From Owenia fusiformis (Eukaryota > Annelida > Polychaeta > Sabellida > Oweniidae), in assembly GCA_903813345.2 (NCBI GenBank), contig CAIIXF020000009.1, forward strand, positions 28,804,740 to 28,868,739: a stretch of DNA of 64,000 nt, read 5' to 3'. Positions within the stretch are counted from its first letter, which is position 1. Every line of letters begins with the position of its first letter. A program made the translations under genes and the position numbers. This document shows, in pieces, positions 36,258 to 51,200 of this stretch. The notes under the pieces are model-generated. The model was not told the origin of the DNA. It did not search any database and was given only the letters and a program-made list of their open reading frames with translations.

Positions 36258-39200
36258 GTAAGTATGTTCCTCCGATCTGAGTCATTTCTCCCTTTCAAGA
36301 TACAGGAAATAGAGGAAGTTGACCCATCCCACTTTTCTGCCACCTGTATTTACTATTTACAGGTAGTTCTTTACAGAGTGACATAATATTATCTACTCAT
36401 CAAACTTTCAATTTCACTATTTTTATGTCGCCACCACCAGTTATGACATACTTCTATATAGATCTAGTGTCAAACTCTTTTGTGGACACTTCAGCAGTCA
36501 TTGTCTATAATAAATGGTGGTTGGCGTCTATAACAAATGGCAGGACATTTTGCATGTTAATGCCATTTATCCTTTTACATCATACCTGTTGCAACTGATA
36601 AACTGTCATTTGCATTCATTGCAAAACTAGACTGGACTGCCCCGCGATGAGTTGGGGTATCGGATCTGAAGGCCTAGAAAATCACATATATATAAATAAA
36701 GGCCTCCGTGTGCATCTATGTGACAAAACTCCATGTTATACTATTTTGACCTCAATTGTCATTAGTCTGTTCATTGATATCAAGTCATCCTCGATAGTAT
36801 TACTGAAAAATATTTGTCACCTGTTTTGATAAGTATGTATAAAAAAGTATGTGTGAAATTTCTATACAAATGTGAAAATAGTTTTGTGCACTATCATTTG
36901 TCATTTTATGCAAATGGGATGTTTTTAGGCAACCATACCACATAATATATACATGTATTTAACTATACACATGCATGCATTCTTCAAAATTCAGAAAAAA
37001 TTTGAGTGATATAACCTAAGCCATATTCTATTACTGCATGCATTCATGCTTTTCCAGACCAAATTTTAAACTCCGTTCCTCTTGGCTAAACACTCCTTTT
37101 TGTCATCAAAGCTGTACCTTGTTTGACATTTTAAGTTGCTTTATAGAGTTGAAGTTGAGGTCACCTGAGTCTAATCTCCCTCAGAAAAAAGATTCACTTT
37201 GCTTTTGAGAAAATAAGTAGAGTATCATACATGTAGAACCTTAAAGTGATATTTTGAAGAGTATCTCTGTCTAGTAGTTATTGATCAGACTTTCAGCATT
37301 TTATGATCATATTCATAATGCCAACATATATACATAATGAGATTATTTTAAGGTTAGGGCAACTAAAAAAACATTTGAAATATTGTGGCTCATTAAAATC
37401 ATTAAAAGAAATTGTTACCCGTTTTCATTTCAAACCATTTGTAAATGTTTTTTAAGGATTTCTACATTTTAAAAACATTATATACTATTTGAGATTTTCT
37501 TCATTGAATTCTGAAATTTACCGTGACTAGGCTCATCTAGAGTTTTGAAGCACCAAGACATGAATATTATATTTACAAAGTTTTTATGAAGTTTTGACCT
37601 TTTATACAATGAAACAAATGTTATCATAATTATGTTATATTGCAAAATGGTAAGATCAACAAATGATGTAAACTAAGTTGACCTCTTTTAAAGTGTAATT
37701 CTCAGTCTAATATACCAATGCAACATAGAGAATGCAATGCATGACCTTGGCAAATATAAACCAAACAAATCCTCCTTGTAGGAATTGTTGAAATTCCAGA
37801 AGTCATCCATGTTGTACAATAGTTATAAAGTGGCTGATTAGCCTGGGTTTAAAAGTTAACTTAGGACATCATACTCTCATACTTTCCTCTGAAATATAAA
37901 CAAATCTTGTGATAAATCATATTATTTTCAATCATTTCAATATAATTTTGAACTTTCTCTTCATTTCATCTTTTAAATTAGTTTGCTGATTCTCATCTGT
38001 TCTCAGTTTTTCATTTAAAAATGTAACATTTGTGAACTGCGTGGGGAAGCATTCATGTTATGGCATTGCTAGTATCTTAGCCAGAGGATAAACATGAATG
38101 ATAACAGTATATGTGATAATTAGCATCCTCTTGTTCTCACCTGCGTTTACCTGAGATATGCTACCACTTTGCATGTTGACCAGTTTTACACTGTCTTTGA
38201 AGTAACTTTAATAAGTTCACTTTAAAAATTTAAGATCAGCTATACTTCTATAACATTTTTTCTCTCAGCTTCGATAGAATAACATCGTTTAACAAAGATT
38301 TGATCAAATATTCAATTCATGTAAATATAATATGTTGCCTACATATATTTATATATCTACTTATTATATGTAATACATGTGCATTTACTGCAGTACATTT
38401 TTATCCTGCAATGCATTGTTGTAATAATTTGTATCAAATACATGAAACTTGTGATGAAGCAAGTCACAAGTTTTCAAATAAATATCTATGGTTCTTTGTA
38501 GACCTGGTCTATTCTATGCAGTTGTTAACCCCTGCAAGTGATTCCCCATAAAGCAAGCCACCAGTTTTCAAATAAAGATATTTTCTTCTTTGTAGACATA
38601 CTCTGGTCTCTTCTGCGTAGTTGTTAACCCCTACAAGCGTCTCCCCATATACACAGAACAAGTGATAGAACTCTACAAGGGCAAGAAACGACATGAGGTA
38701 CCCCCACATATATTTGCTATCACCGACACAGCATACAGGAGTATGCTTCAAGGTAAGCTTATGATACAAGTTTCTTAAATCTTACTCTCTGACATGAACA
38801 ATGTGTTAAAATTGTTGACGTCAAGATATTCACAAAATGGAAGTGAGAACTTAGTGATCAAGACTGGGGTCAACTAAATGTTCACATTTAAGTGTGTATG
38901 TTTATTAAGTAGGTAGTGTTCATTTGAACGTAGTATGTAGTTTTAGGGGCTGAATGTAGAAATATAATTTGACTAAATGCTTAGTAAAACCTGTCTAATC
39001 TGAACCCTACTGAAAACAGTCAAAAGTCTTTCAAATAGGTAAGTCAATGGAGATAACAAATTTGGGACTGAGAAAAAAGTGTTCACATTGAGAAATCTTT
39101 GGTTTGGAGACGTGTCCTCATATATAGGTTTCACTTTATATGCTCATATATTGATATGATTTTGTACATGTTTTGATTAGGGAGATTGTTCATGAAGTAC

Positions 39201-42200
39201 ATGTTCATTAAGGATGAACATTGATCTTAAAATATATATTGTTCGTAATTGCTAATGTAAGATTAGATATGGTTAATAGTCTACACTATGACATCATTCT
39301 CAGCAATGCTTTACATAACATTTGAAAGAGATAACTGGAGATTATTATAGTATTAACAACCTCTACAATCTTTTGAAGAAAGCAGTTGCCAAAGATAAAG
39401 TGGTAAATGAGGATGAATGTACTTTCCAGAAAGCTCACAGGATCTGACCCATGATATACAGTGAAACTTATATTCAAACACCTCCGGACACCTCTTAATG
39501 TGAACACTATTATCTCCTATATCTCTCGCATATTCAGAAAACCTCAGACAGGTTTTACTGTATTGTATATGTCAATCTTCCTTTAAAATATCTTTCTAAG
39601 TTACCAAATTTCTGATATTTCTTTTCTTTTTTTCTTATTTTCTTATTTATTTTACTGATAAGTTGTGACATATTATTGTTACAGCTACCATTCATTCACA
39701 TATTTTATTTTGGTTCATTAAAAAAGAGCTTCGACTACCTTAGTCTCGCCCCTAGTGTAATGTACTATTATTTTTGGAATCTATGGGCTGTTACATGATG
39801 TTATAGTAGTGAACCATGATTATGTATGATTAATATTCAGGTTAAAATAGTATAGCGTTACATACTATCTGTAATTAACTTATTTTTGTACTCATCTCCA
39901 CTAGTAAAGATCATCTTGACTCCTCAATAGATTAACTATTGTATCAAGCTCTTCTACCCCCCCCTCCTCCCTTCTTTGTGATTCCCTTTAAAGCAACATT
40001 GAGAGAGAATATGAGAGAGTATTATGGCTTGATGCAAGACTAATAGAAGGATATCAATCTCCAAATGCAAGGGTCCAGACTACACTATCCACTAAAGGAA
40101 GGAGAGACAGAGTAGATGATGTCTGGACTCCTGCGTTTGGAGGATATGGGAAGAAGAGGGGTTTGATGTTAGACTAAATCATTGCTTGATACACATGTGA
40201 TTTGTCATTTTAGGAAAACGGTTTGTTATTTATTTTTCTCTGATAAACACTGATTAAGACTCTGAGCTTTAATCCAGTTCAATGAAATCAGTGAGATAGT
40301 AATATATTAGGCAGTTGAAGACGCCATGACTTATGAACATATTAATGGATTATCATGTTATAATTATCTCCTTGAAGCTGGAATTTTTTCAAAATTCATA
40401 ATTTCACTCATGTTAGTTTTCTTAATTAGCTCAAATGGATATTCTGTCAGTAAATGCAACAATTCAATTTTCCCTAGTATTTCAAATCTTGAAAAAGCTG
40501 TAAACTTTTAGAGCCTTTAGAACTTACTTTGAATTACTTGTACATGTACAACATGATCTTTAGTAGTACATGTAAACTAGTTAAACATAGGTGATATCAT
40601 CATGAACTGGCTTGATGGATCAATGCATATTATCTGCCACAGTAATTGAACCCAGGCCAAAGTCAAACCACTGGATAATGAGCTGAACTGAGGTTTTGGA
40701 CCACTTATAAATAGTTTTATTAAAATAGATTAACCTCTACAAAATACAGATTCTAACTGTGCTACATGTTGTTTTCATTACATAAGTATATATTGCTCAG
40801 TTGCATATACTACTTATTGTATGACAATCAGCCATTAGATATATTGGGGGGGGGGTTACTGTATCTCTTCCATTCTCTGTCACATTTGATCTACGTCAAC
40901 CCTGGCTTATGTAGATTTTCTATATCGATTTTTTTTAAAGCTACAGCCGCCGTACACCCACCATAGAGCATATGTGACTGCGGCTTTAGAATGTGTATCA
41001 CATATGTGTGTTAGGTTGTTAAACTGTACATTATTAAAAAACAGAATATCAGATATTGTATTCATATTCTTAAAGACCAAGTTGACCTGCACACATTGAA
41101 ATCAATATGAAAGGGTTGAAATATCAATTTGAGATCTAAATTTAATTTATTTAAATACTTTGTCTGATATAATGGTTACCCTGATCTAAAATAAATATGT
41201 ATTCTTTCCTCTGACTATAACAGAGGATTTTCCAGTTTGGCTGCTTAAAATGAGAGTATGGATGAGGTTGAGTAGGTCTTGGGAAGGGTAGATATAAGAC
41301 TGCTTGACTTTCAAAGGTAAAATTGATATGATGATTTTCTGACATGGACACTTTAATGAGGTCATTTGATATTGCTTTATAGTCTTGTTGCTATTGCCTT
41401 GAATGACCCCATGTCACTTGTGCCTTTTGTTTATGGTATTTGTGTAGTTCTTATAAATATTTTATAGCATGTACCTCAATGTTGTATGCTCCTTATCAAT
41501 TATTTACAAATTCCATACCATCTTAAAAAACTATATACAACATTTAATCAAGATGCAAAACTTTAACTTTACAAAGTGGGTATAGAAATGATTTAGTGAA
41601 TGCTACATCTCTATTTTATGTCCTGTCTCAAACTTCCATCTGTATGTTCAGTTTTGATATAGATTTGTTTTGGCAGTGCTATTCAAATCTTTCTCGCTCA
41701 ATGATAAACTTGTCACTCTTCACTATAATTTCAAATTACTTCCCAATTGTGTGTTGTATTTAAACTGACTAGGGATACAAGGGTTTTGAGATGTATGCAA
41801 GTGGTATGTATTGAAGTTGATGTGACCTGATGTCACCCCACCCTTCCTCACTGTCTGCCAACCTAAATATAAACAAACAGACATGTTGATCATGTTTCAG
41901 AGAAAATTAAGCAAAATTAGTAGGATAGAGCACCCAAGTGAAAATGCTAGAAAATCTTATAGGTTCTGTGTACTTTAAAGAAGTTATAGGAATTAGGGAT
42001 GATGACCAGAGATATGTCCAAACATAGACCTGGGTACTATCCTGTTGCTCATCTTTCAGGATAATGATTTATAAAACCAGTTTTCATCTTGGATTTTCAT
42101 GTTAAAAACTTGAAATATAAACACCTGCCAATCAGAACACAAACTCTCTTGTCTGAGTGGTGTTTGGATAAGACTGGTTTAACTGTACTCTTCATTATTA

Positions 42201-45200
42201 TTTGAAGAATATAATGTGTTCGCTATAGAAAGGATTGCAAACCACCAAGAAGTACATCATTTGAAAGGTCTAATGACCTAGTCCTGTGAGCACCAGTTAT
42301 CCAGACACTTTTCGCCAGTGTCAGTAGCTTCTATAGGTTTTAATGTCATTTTCATTCCTCGGCTCAAGTTTATCTATTTCATATTTGATCTAGCAACCTT
42401 GAAATGACTAGAGGCAATTGTGGGAAAGGAGACTGAAAATCTAGTAGTAATATTACATTACAACACACAACATCCACCTGTTCTCTCAAACAGTGCTGAA
42501 TGCTATGATTTATGATGAGGCATACTTGAACAAAAATGCACTTTTTAATCTAAATGTACCAGTTTCATTATCTTTAATCCTAGCATGAAGCTTAGATTAG
42601 CGAAATGTTTCTAATTGATGATTTTGAAAAATTTTAACAATCTTAAAATATATCTTGGCAAATCTCAACCTAATATTCCAAAAAGCCATCCTCCTTCTGG
42701 ATTAGAACCCTTGGCATGTGACATACCTTACATCAGAGCAATCAGATTTTACACTGGAAGAAAACTGGAGATATCCACGGGGGTAAAGCAGACCCGATGA
42801 TGCAATGAGCTTGCTCGGTGGTATCATGACTGTGTAACGGGGCTTAATGTTAAGTGAGCTTGGCGGTAGGTTCAAACAACGCGAATCCTCAAGGCATGTG
42901 CTCATGGTATCATCGTGGCTTAACACCCGTGATATCACTCTCTGATCATTGTTTTGAGTGCAAAATTGTTTACTTTATTATACTTTAGTATTTTCTTGAT
43001 ATGTTTGTTGTGAGCCTTCATGGTTATCTCTTCATGACAAGACAACCTGGTCTACTTCAAGACAAAGACACTTCAGGTCTCTAAGGGTCATATCACTCTA
43101 ACTCATGAATGATAACATTGTCAATTTTGATAGACTTTAGATCACAGGTTAGCAGTAACTAGATGTTTAAGTTGCATCGTATATCTGAAATCTTGCCATG
43201 TGTTTTTGAATATTTCATAACATAGAGTATATAAATAAAAGGGGCCGTGCTTTAAATAATACAGGTGCAGTATCCATCTGGAGTCTTTTTGTATTTCATC
43301 AGGAGCCAGTGAGGCCCCAGTATGATGATATCACTTCATCTAGGTGTCAGTTGGTATTGCATCAATGGGAAGTCGCAAGTCTTATATCAAATCTCTGGTC
43401 CCTCCTAGGTGTTTGGGGTTCACAAGGCCTCGCTGCAAGTGTAAATATATTTTGCACGCCGCAAGTGTAAATATATTTTGCGACCACAAGGCTTCGCGTA
43501 CAACAAGTGTTAATATATTTTTGCGAAAGGGATTGACTTCACCTTTCGTTCATCAAACTACTGATAAAAACTTTTAATTTAGAGAGTCAGAGCTGTAAGT
43601 TGCTCTACTACTTTAGTTGTGGCTTTTTTTTTCTATAGACCTCGATGTAAAAGTCAAGAAATCTCATTTTGAATATGTTAACTGTGACCTCAATTCCAAC
43701 ACAACAAGCCTTCTTTGCATTTCTGTGCTAGCTTTTCTAGCGCCTGCAAAGTACAAATTAGGATGTGGTGACAATTCTGACAAATTATTAAACGCTTGCA
43801 ATAAAATGTCTGAAATGAATTAATCATTATAAAGGCTTTATATGGTTATCCTTTGAACTTTGCTTATTTCAATTGTGATATCCATGTTGTATACATCAGA
43901 GCAGACATGAAAAGATAAATTAGATGAGTTTATTTGAGGCTGCATTCCATTATATTAGACATGCACCTTATTTTAGAATGGTGGCACATACCAAAAGCAA
44001 TGATTCAATTCAGTTTTTATGCATATTATGATATTTTATAAGGAATCAAATTGCATCCAATTTTACGGAGGAATTTGGTGTGTGTGTTGGAGGGGGGGGG
44101 GGGGGGGTGTAGCATGATTGACCCCAGATCAAATAAATACCTATCTTTAAAGCAAAAATGTTCTGCTATTTTTCACAAAAATATTTATTTTAGGCCTGGT
44201 TTTTGTTTGTTTTCCAACTGCTTTAAAAAACTTCATTTTCTATCCTCTCCATTCACATTGAAAAAGTTATTTGGCAAAAATGTTTGTGATGAAAACTTGT
44301 AGATTGATTTTCTTTATCAAAATCATCACAGTATGATGTTTCAAGGTTCTATAAACAACAAACTATTGGGGAAGTTTTACAGCTGAGCCAGAACAGGTGT
44401 ACTTGGAGAACCTGTCTTGAATCTGTTGACTAATTTGTATATACATATAGGACTGTAGCCACACTTGATTAGATAAAGTCAAGAGTAACATTGGGACATT
44501 CAAAAACTGGATCTTTTACAAAAGGAACTAGTTCCAAAGTAATTGAATGTCCTCCTCCCATACTAATTATCTGTACATTCTATGTGTGAATTGTTTATTA
44601 CTTGTAAACAGACAGGCTAGAATTAAGTTATTAACCTGTTCTGTGTTGGAAGGAATTCCTGGTAGTAAATTCTCTTGGAGTTCATTGGGTGCACTATTTT
44701 GTTTTATTACATATCAGTGTTCTGATTCAGTCATTGATGTTTTTAGAAACAATTTCCTTTAAGTTCATGCTCACACCTTAGATGTTATTTATATATTCCT
44801 GGAATGCCCCAACTTATCATGTTCCAGTTTTTGATTATTTCAAAGTACAAATCTGTTTTCATTTATTTAGATGTTTGTTGAACTTAAAGTTAATATCTTA
44901 ATGATCGGGAAGTTATAATTTTTTTTTATTAAAATTAAGTTCAGTAACATGTGCCTGTACTTCAACTTACACATTGTACAGTTCCCTGATATAACCATGT
45001 AATAAAGTTCAATTGAGCTGATCAAATAAAACACAACATAAAAACCTATATTAATATTGTTGAATATAGTTTAAACATGAATAGGCTGACTGTAAAGATA
45101 GTCTGGCGATATGTACATGTGCATATGTTTCAGGCCATGAGCCAGCTTTTCGCAAGGGGGTTCACTTTTCAAAAAAATTCAAGAAGGTTCACATTTGGCC

Positions 45201-48200
45201 CAAAATCAACTGAAAAGTGCTAAGAATGATGAAAAACTGCATGATTTTGAATTGATTTTTGTTCAGGGGGGGGGGGGGGCTACAGCCTGAGTTTAATCAT
45301 ATGTTATATATAATCTGAAAAACATGACGTTTGTAGGATTTTAGAGATTTTACCATGGAATATTTTATGATGCATTTACTGTATCAAAATCATATAATTT
45401 GGATGATACTACAGATAATGTTGAAGTGAACACTCTAAATGATCACTATATTCCATTGATAAGAGCTTTGAATTATATTGACTAAACTAAACTTCATATA
45501 TGAATCAGCCAACTGCCCAGGTGCATTCATCAGTTGTACTCTGCCCTCAATATACTGTTCTGTACCATATAGACTACATATCCTGTCCTCAGTAAACCAC
45601 ACCCCTTTAATAGTTACAATTTTCTACCCTTGATACCCCATGCCCTCAATATACCCTGCAGTCAATAACCCTGTCTTCATTAAAAAATGTTTATAATTCT
45701 GAATATTCTATCCTTTATATCTCCTGCAGCTATTTACTCTACCCCTTTGAAATCCTGGATTCATCTTATTGCTTTCACTAATCCTTACCCATAATTCTGA
45801 CCCAAGGACAACTTATCCTCAGGATATCTTTCACACAGACTTTTGTTCCTTATCCAGATTTAGTGAATGCTATTAATTGAAATAATAGACCAATCATTTT
45901 AATAATGAAATTGATAAAACAGACAGCTGAAAAAAGTTATCGGAAATTGCAGTATTAGAGTTGAAGAGATTATCATGATTGTTGGTCTGGTATAGAATGT
46001 CTGTACTCGTATATATAATAATGTACTTCTTTCGTTGACAACTGTTCATCAAAACATGGTACATAAGTCAATGAACTGTAAAATCTGACGAATCTGAATG
46101 CAACTAGGACCAGGCAAAAGTGTTCAGTTAAGCAGGTGTTCACATTTCAATGTTTCTTAATCTGTGATTTATTGAGGCATGTGTTCACATTGAGAGGTGT
46201 TCAGATATACAGGTTTTACTATATAGACTAAGACCCTGAACCCCTGAGGTTGGCCATAAAATTCTCTCTGAAGAATACATGAAAATTTCTGTTGAGAGAT
46301 GTCAAAAGAAGTCAAATCCTTACATAGGGTTCTAGCATATACAACACTTGCATATTTTACATGAAAACATTTTTTACCAAATATGGTATAGAAATGCTAC
46401 CATATAAACATTCCAATCATTGTTTAGCGTACAAATATGAAAGAATCATATCCACAGTGACATTTTTGGAACCAATAAAATCGACCACAATACTCAAAAC
46501 CACAGAATTCAACTACATGACCTATAATTTCCTGTCAAAGTGAGTTTAATCACACACACTGGAGGAATTGATTTATGTGTAGACCTACTTTTGCGATGAA
46601 TCATCTGGTGAAAAAATGAATGTTTGTTAAAGATAGAATTGTAATGTTACTGTATTGTATTATGCTAGGAAATGAGTGAATCATAGATAGATATGATATG
46701 AAGGGAGAATGAGTTCATATATTGCTGACCCGCTCAAAAAGTTGTACTATTTTGAATGATGTATTAATCTTTTATCTGGAAAATAGGTGAAGAATGATAG
46801 GAATGAATATTGATATCTGTTTATATCTGTACTATATGCATGCAATTTCACTTAGGTTCCTTATCTAATTTGTCTGTTTTGCCCTTGATAATGTAGAGAA
46901 AACTGTGTTAATAATGCCATGTTATTCAAGGAGAATGTTGCATAGTTTTTGCAATAGTTCTTTCCTGAGTAAGTTAGTCATGTTACTTATACTTGCATTT
47001 GTATCACTTCATGTCAGATATTTTCTGAGAAATGACCACATCCTCTTCTCTTTGCACGCTCTTCTCTACAGATATATTTTTCATTGGAGAACTTAAAGCA
47101 CAAGATAAATCAAAAAGAAAAAGCAATTAGACTCGCATAATTACTTCTTGGAGATACAGGTGTGGAAATATCCTATTTGATCCACCTTCCTTTTGCTTGT
47201 GTGAAATTAACCTTTTCATATTTGCAGTATAATGTATTGGTGGAACACTTTCGAAGTTCCAGAGGTGTTCTACTTTGACAGGTTTTACTATACATACACT
47301 TTTGATATTTTGAAAATAGAAGGTATTCTATTCTGCTACTGCAGCAAATATCAGACTGAGGGTCATTTGAGGCTTCACATTGAAAGGTCACAAAAGGGAC
47401 TGTATATAAACTGGCATCTGGATCAAAGTAAATAGTCAATATTGTTTTACCTATAGGTATAGTGTCTGCATTTTCTTAACTTGCCCTTTGAATATGATAA
47501 CACTGAAATCGTGCATATAATCCGAAAATAATCATAATTAAAAAGAATGAATTAATAAACAAGAAGGCTCCATATTAAATTGTGTAGAAAATCAGAAAAC
47601 GGCATAGTTTAAGGTATATGGGATAAGAGGAACTTACATGATTGAGTGATATTTCATTCAAAGTACACTATCTTATAAGGTACATTTAGTAGTAGACCAC
47701 AAGTCTGACCAGTCTATTGACCAGACTGTTGTTTGCTGGCCAGATTGTGTGTATTTTCTCTATAGGCTACCAAAATATTTTCAGACCAAATATTTCATTA
47801 TCTTGTTCATACAATTCTTGTGTGTATTTTATATACAATGCGACCTTTTGTATGTGCAACATGCCCTCCGTTATATCTTATGTGCCCTCTAATATGCATA
47901 TTGTGCCCTCTTTTATGAAATTTTGCAGGTCATATTGACCAGATTCTTTGGAACCAGACCAGTAGAATGTTTTCAGATTATACAGAATGCCTCAATAAAT
48001 CGAAAATTAAATAGTTTAGGAATAGTTTCTGATTGTGCTGTAGTTCCTGTATTTAGAACAAATTTGGCCTGTTATCAATTTTATTATGAAGATTAGTGGA
48101 GTCAGGAATTTTATATTGAATGCCAAGTTTATTTGATCATTGAAAATCTGTTGATAAAATGTCAGACCAGTTTAAATAAGTCAATATGAAACATGGAATA

Positions 48201-51200
48201 GAGAGCCTACTTGGTAGTACTTTGAGGCTATGATGGGTAGTTCTTGGTAGTACTATGGGGCAAATTCTGTTTGATATGTTTGGAAGTACTTTTGGGCTAT
48301 GGTGGGTGGTTCTTGGTAGTACTAGGGGAAAATTCTGTTTTATATGTTTGGTAGTACTTTGGGGTTATGATGGGTGGTTCTTGGTAGTACTAGGGGCAAA
48401 TTCTGTTTTATATGTTTGGTAGTACTTTGGGGTTATGATGGGTGGTTCTTGGTAGTACTAGGGGCAAATTCTGTTTTATATGTTTGGTAGTACTTTGGGG
48501 TTATGATGGGTGGTTCTTGGTAGTACTAGGGGCAAATTCTGTTTTATATGTTTGGTAGTACTTTGGGGTTATGATGGGTGGTTCTTGGTAGTACTAGGGG
48601 CAAATTCTGTTTTATATGTTTGGAAGTACTTTTGGGCTATGATGGGTGGTTCTTGGTAGTACTCTGAGGCAAATTCTGTTTGATATGTTTGGTAGTACTT
48701 TGGGGTTATAATCTGTGGTTCTTGGTAGTACTTTGGGGCAAATCCTGTTTTATATGTTTGGTAGTACTTTGGGGTTATAATCTGTGGTTCTTGGTAGTAC
48801 TTTGGGGCAAATTCTGTTTGATATGTTTGGTAGTACTTTGGGGCGATAATCTGTGGTTCTTGGTAGTTTTTTGGGGCAAATTCTGTTTGATATGTTTGGT
48901 AGTACTTTGGGGTTATAATCTGTGGTTCTTGGTAGTACTTTGGGGCAAATTCTGTTTGATATGTTTGGTAGTACTTTGGGGTTATAATCTGTGGTTCTTG
49001 GTAGTACTTTGGGGCAAATTCTGTTTGATATGTTTGGAAGTACTTTGGGGTTATGATGGGTGGTTCTTGGTAGTACTTAGGGGCAAATTCTGTTTGATAT
49101 GTTTGGAAGTACTTTGGGGTTATGATGGGTGGTTCTTGGTAGTACTTTGGGGCAAATTCTGTTTGATATGTTTGGTAGTACTTTGGGGCTATGTATCCTG
49201 AAGCAAGGTATGAAAAATAAATTAGAAAAACTTCATACTTAAAATAAAAATGTTATGTGGTAGAAGAGAAGTGTTCTCTTGAAGTGGGTGTTTCTGTAGG
49301 TGTTCTGTCAGGTGTTCACAATCTGCAATTAATATAAGAATAACCCCTGAATATTTGTGAAAACAAAATTGAACCCAAGACCTTCATATGAGAATCTCAT
49401 TGAAGAACACTTTACCAGAATCTGGAGGTTACATTTCTAGTGTGCAACAGGCTATTAATTAGACACTGAATTAAAGGTTAACCACTTCAGCTTGTTATTA
49501 GTTGTATACAGTGATAACAGGTACATGTTATACAGGTTATATAGGTTATATATGTACTATCATAAGGTAAAATCTCCAGCTTTTTAACAGGGTGCTATAT
49601 TTTTGATTTTTTAATTTGAAGTAGTATTACCCTTTTTTAAGTTTTCCAAGTCGAGTCTCTTACAAAACCTGATAAAAAAGTAAGTCTAATTTTTTTTGTG
49701 ATTTGCCATTTATATTTTTAGTGCCTTGAATGGCAAAGGGTTATGCTCTCATTACAAGAAGCAAAAAGGGCATGTTTTGGTGGTTTAATTCAGTGGTTCT
49801 ACTGAATGACTGATAGAATCTGTGGGATAGCTATCATCATCTACTGTAGTTTGTTATTCCCCACTGAGATTTATCTATGAGTAAACACTTCAAGATTATG
49901 ACCTGAGATAAGTTGATGATTTTTTTACTTTTGATGGAATCAAGTACTTAACATGGTCAAATGGTCAAATACATTATGAACAGTACTTCAGTAACAAGCT
50001 TTATCCAATGTTAATGTACTCAGTATGTGTGTGTAGTATGTAAAGGATGTAAAGTTTAATAATTTCCGCCTTGGAAAGAAGATTGAAAAGTCTGGAATAA
50101 TGAAAATCTTGAAAGTTGTTGTTGGTTCACAGGTTCTTTTTGGCCTTGAGTTTAATTTTTGAATTATCACCCTCGTACACGGATGATGTCCATATCATTC
50201 TACATGAATACATGTATAGTAAAACCTGTCTACTCTGAATGCTACTGGGACCTGCCAAAAGTGGTCGAATTGGCAGGTTTTCACATATTGAAATTTTTAA
50301 CATTGAAATCTACATTATATTTAAAAAATGAAAAAAATGAGATCAAAAAAGAGTTTACAATGTGAGGTATTCAGATCAGAGAGGTGTTCTGATGTAAAAG
50401 TTTTACTGTAGTTATATATTACTCCCCATTACTCTTGCCATCACATATCATGTTGTTTCAATTAACAAGTGAAATATAGGACCACTTGTTTAGAAAATAA
50501 CTGAAAACGGGGACCTGAGTTGCAAAACAACTCTCATGTTGACCTCACTTGCTTCTAAAGATACAGCATTAGGCTATCCAGTAGAAAAAGTTCAAAAAAT
50601 TTATATGTATTCATTTGGACCTGTTTGAACCTCCAAATATTGATTTTGTGGTAAAAAATGTTTCTATAAAGTTGAGTGTTTATGACTTTTTTTATTCTTT
50701 TACTTAACAAGGGAACAAGGGGATATGTCATTTACACCTACTAAAGTCTATGCCTTTTACTATATGGGCTCAATAGATACTAAATCATATGTGAACAAAA
50801 TCTCAAGTTGTTTTTTTAAATGGGAAACTGTAGTAAAACAATTTTAATACATGTAAAGAATGTTTGATTTTGATTTTAGTAGTCAGATTAAGTCCCCTCT
50901 ACATGAAGTGAAAATCTAAGCTGAAACATAAACTACAGTTAACCATGCCTAAAATGAATGTTGCTTTAAGTAGTCATATTGGGAGGGTCCTTTTAAGTTT
51001 TATAGTTGTATAGTTCCTTTTAAGTTAACTTCGTTTTATATTTTATTTTGATTTTCACAAAATACCATTCATAATGCAAGCCTGTACCATATTTGAATCC
51101 ACATTAGATAAAGAGGGACTCTGATGAATCAGAATATACATATATTACTCTGGGAAACATACTTTTCAGTTCAATAGATGCAGGTAACACTGTACTAAAT

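Noticed and set aside
36647-36829. Short reading frames of 60-80 codons throughout introns and the 3' UTR
   Set aside because: No homology, no splice-site support, and the number expected in AT-rich sequence of this length is similar.
42680-42960. Possible tRNA-derived SINE with a B-box-like GGTTCAAAC
   Set aside because: No matching A box at the right distance, no tail or target duplication that I can see.
48680-49201. 173-codon frame of repeated [20 protein letters not shown]
   Set aside because: Product of a 69-bp minisatellite whose length is a multiple of three, inside a myosin intron.
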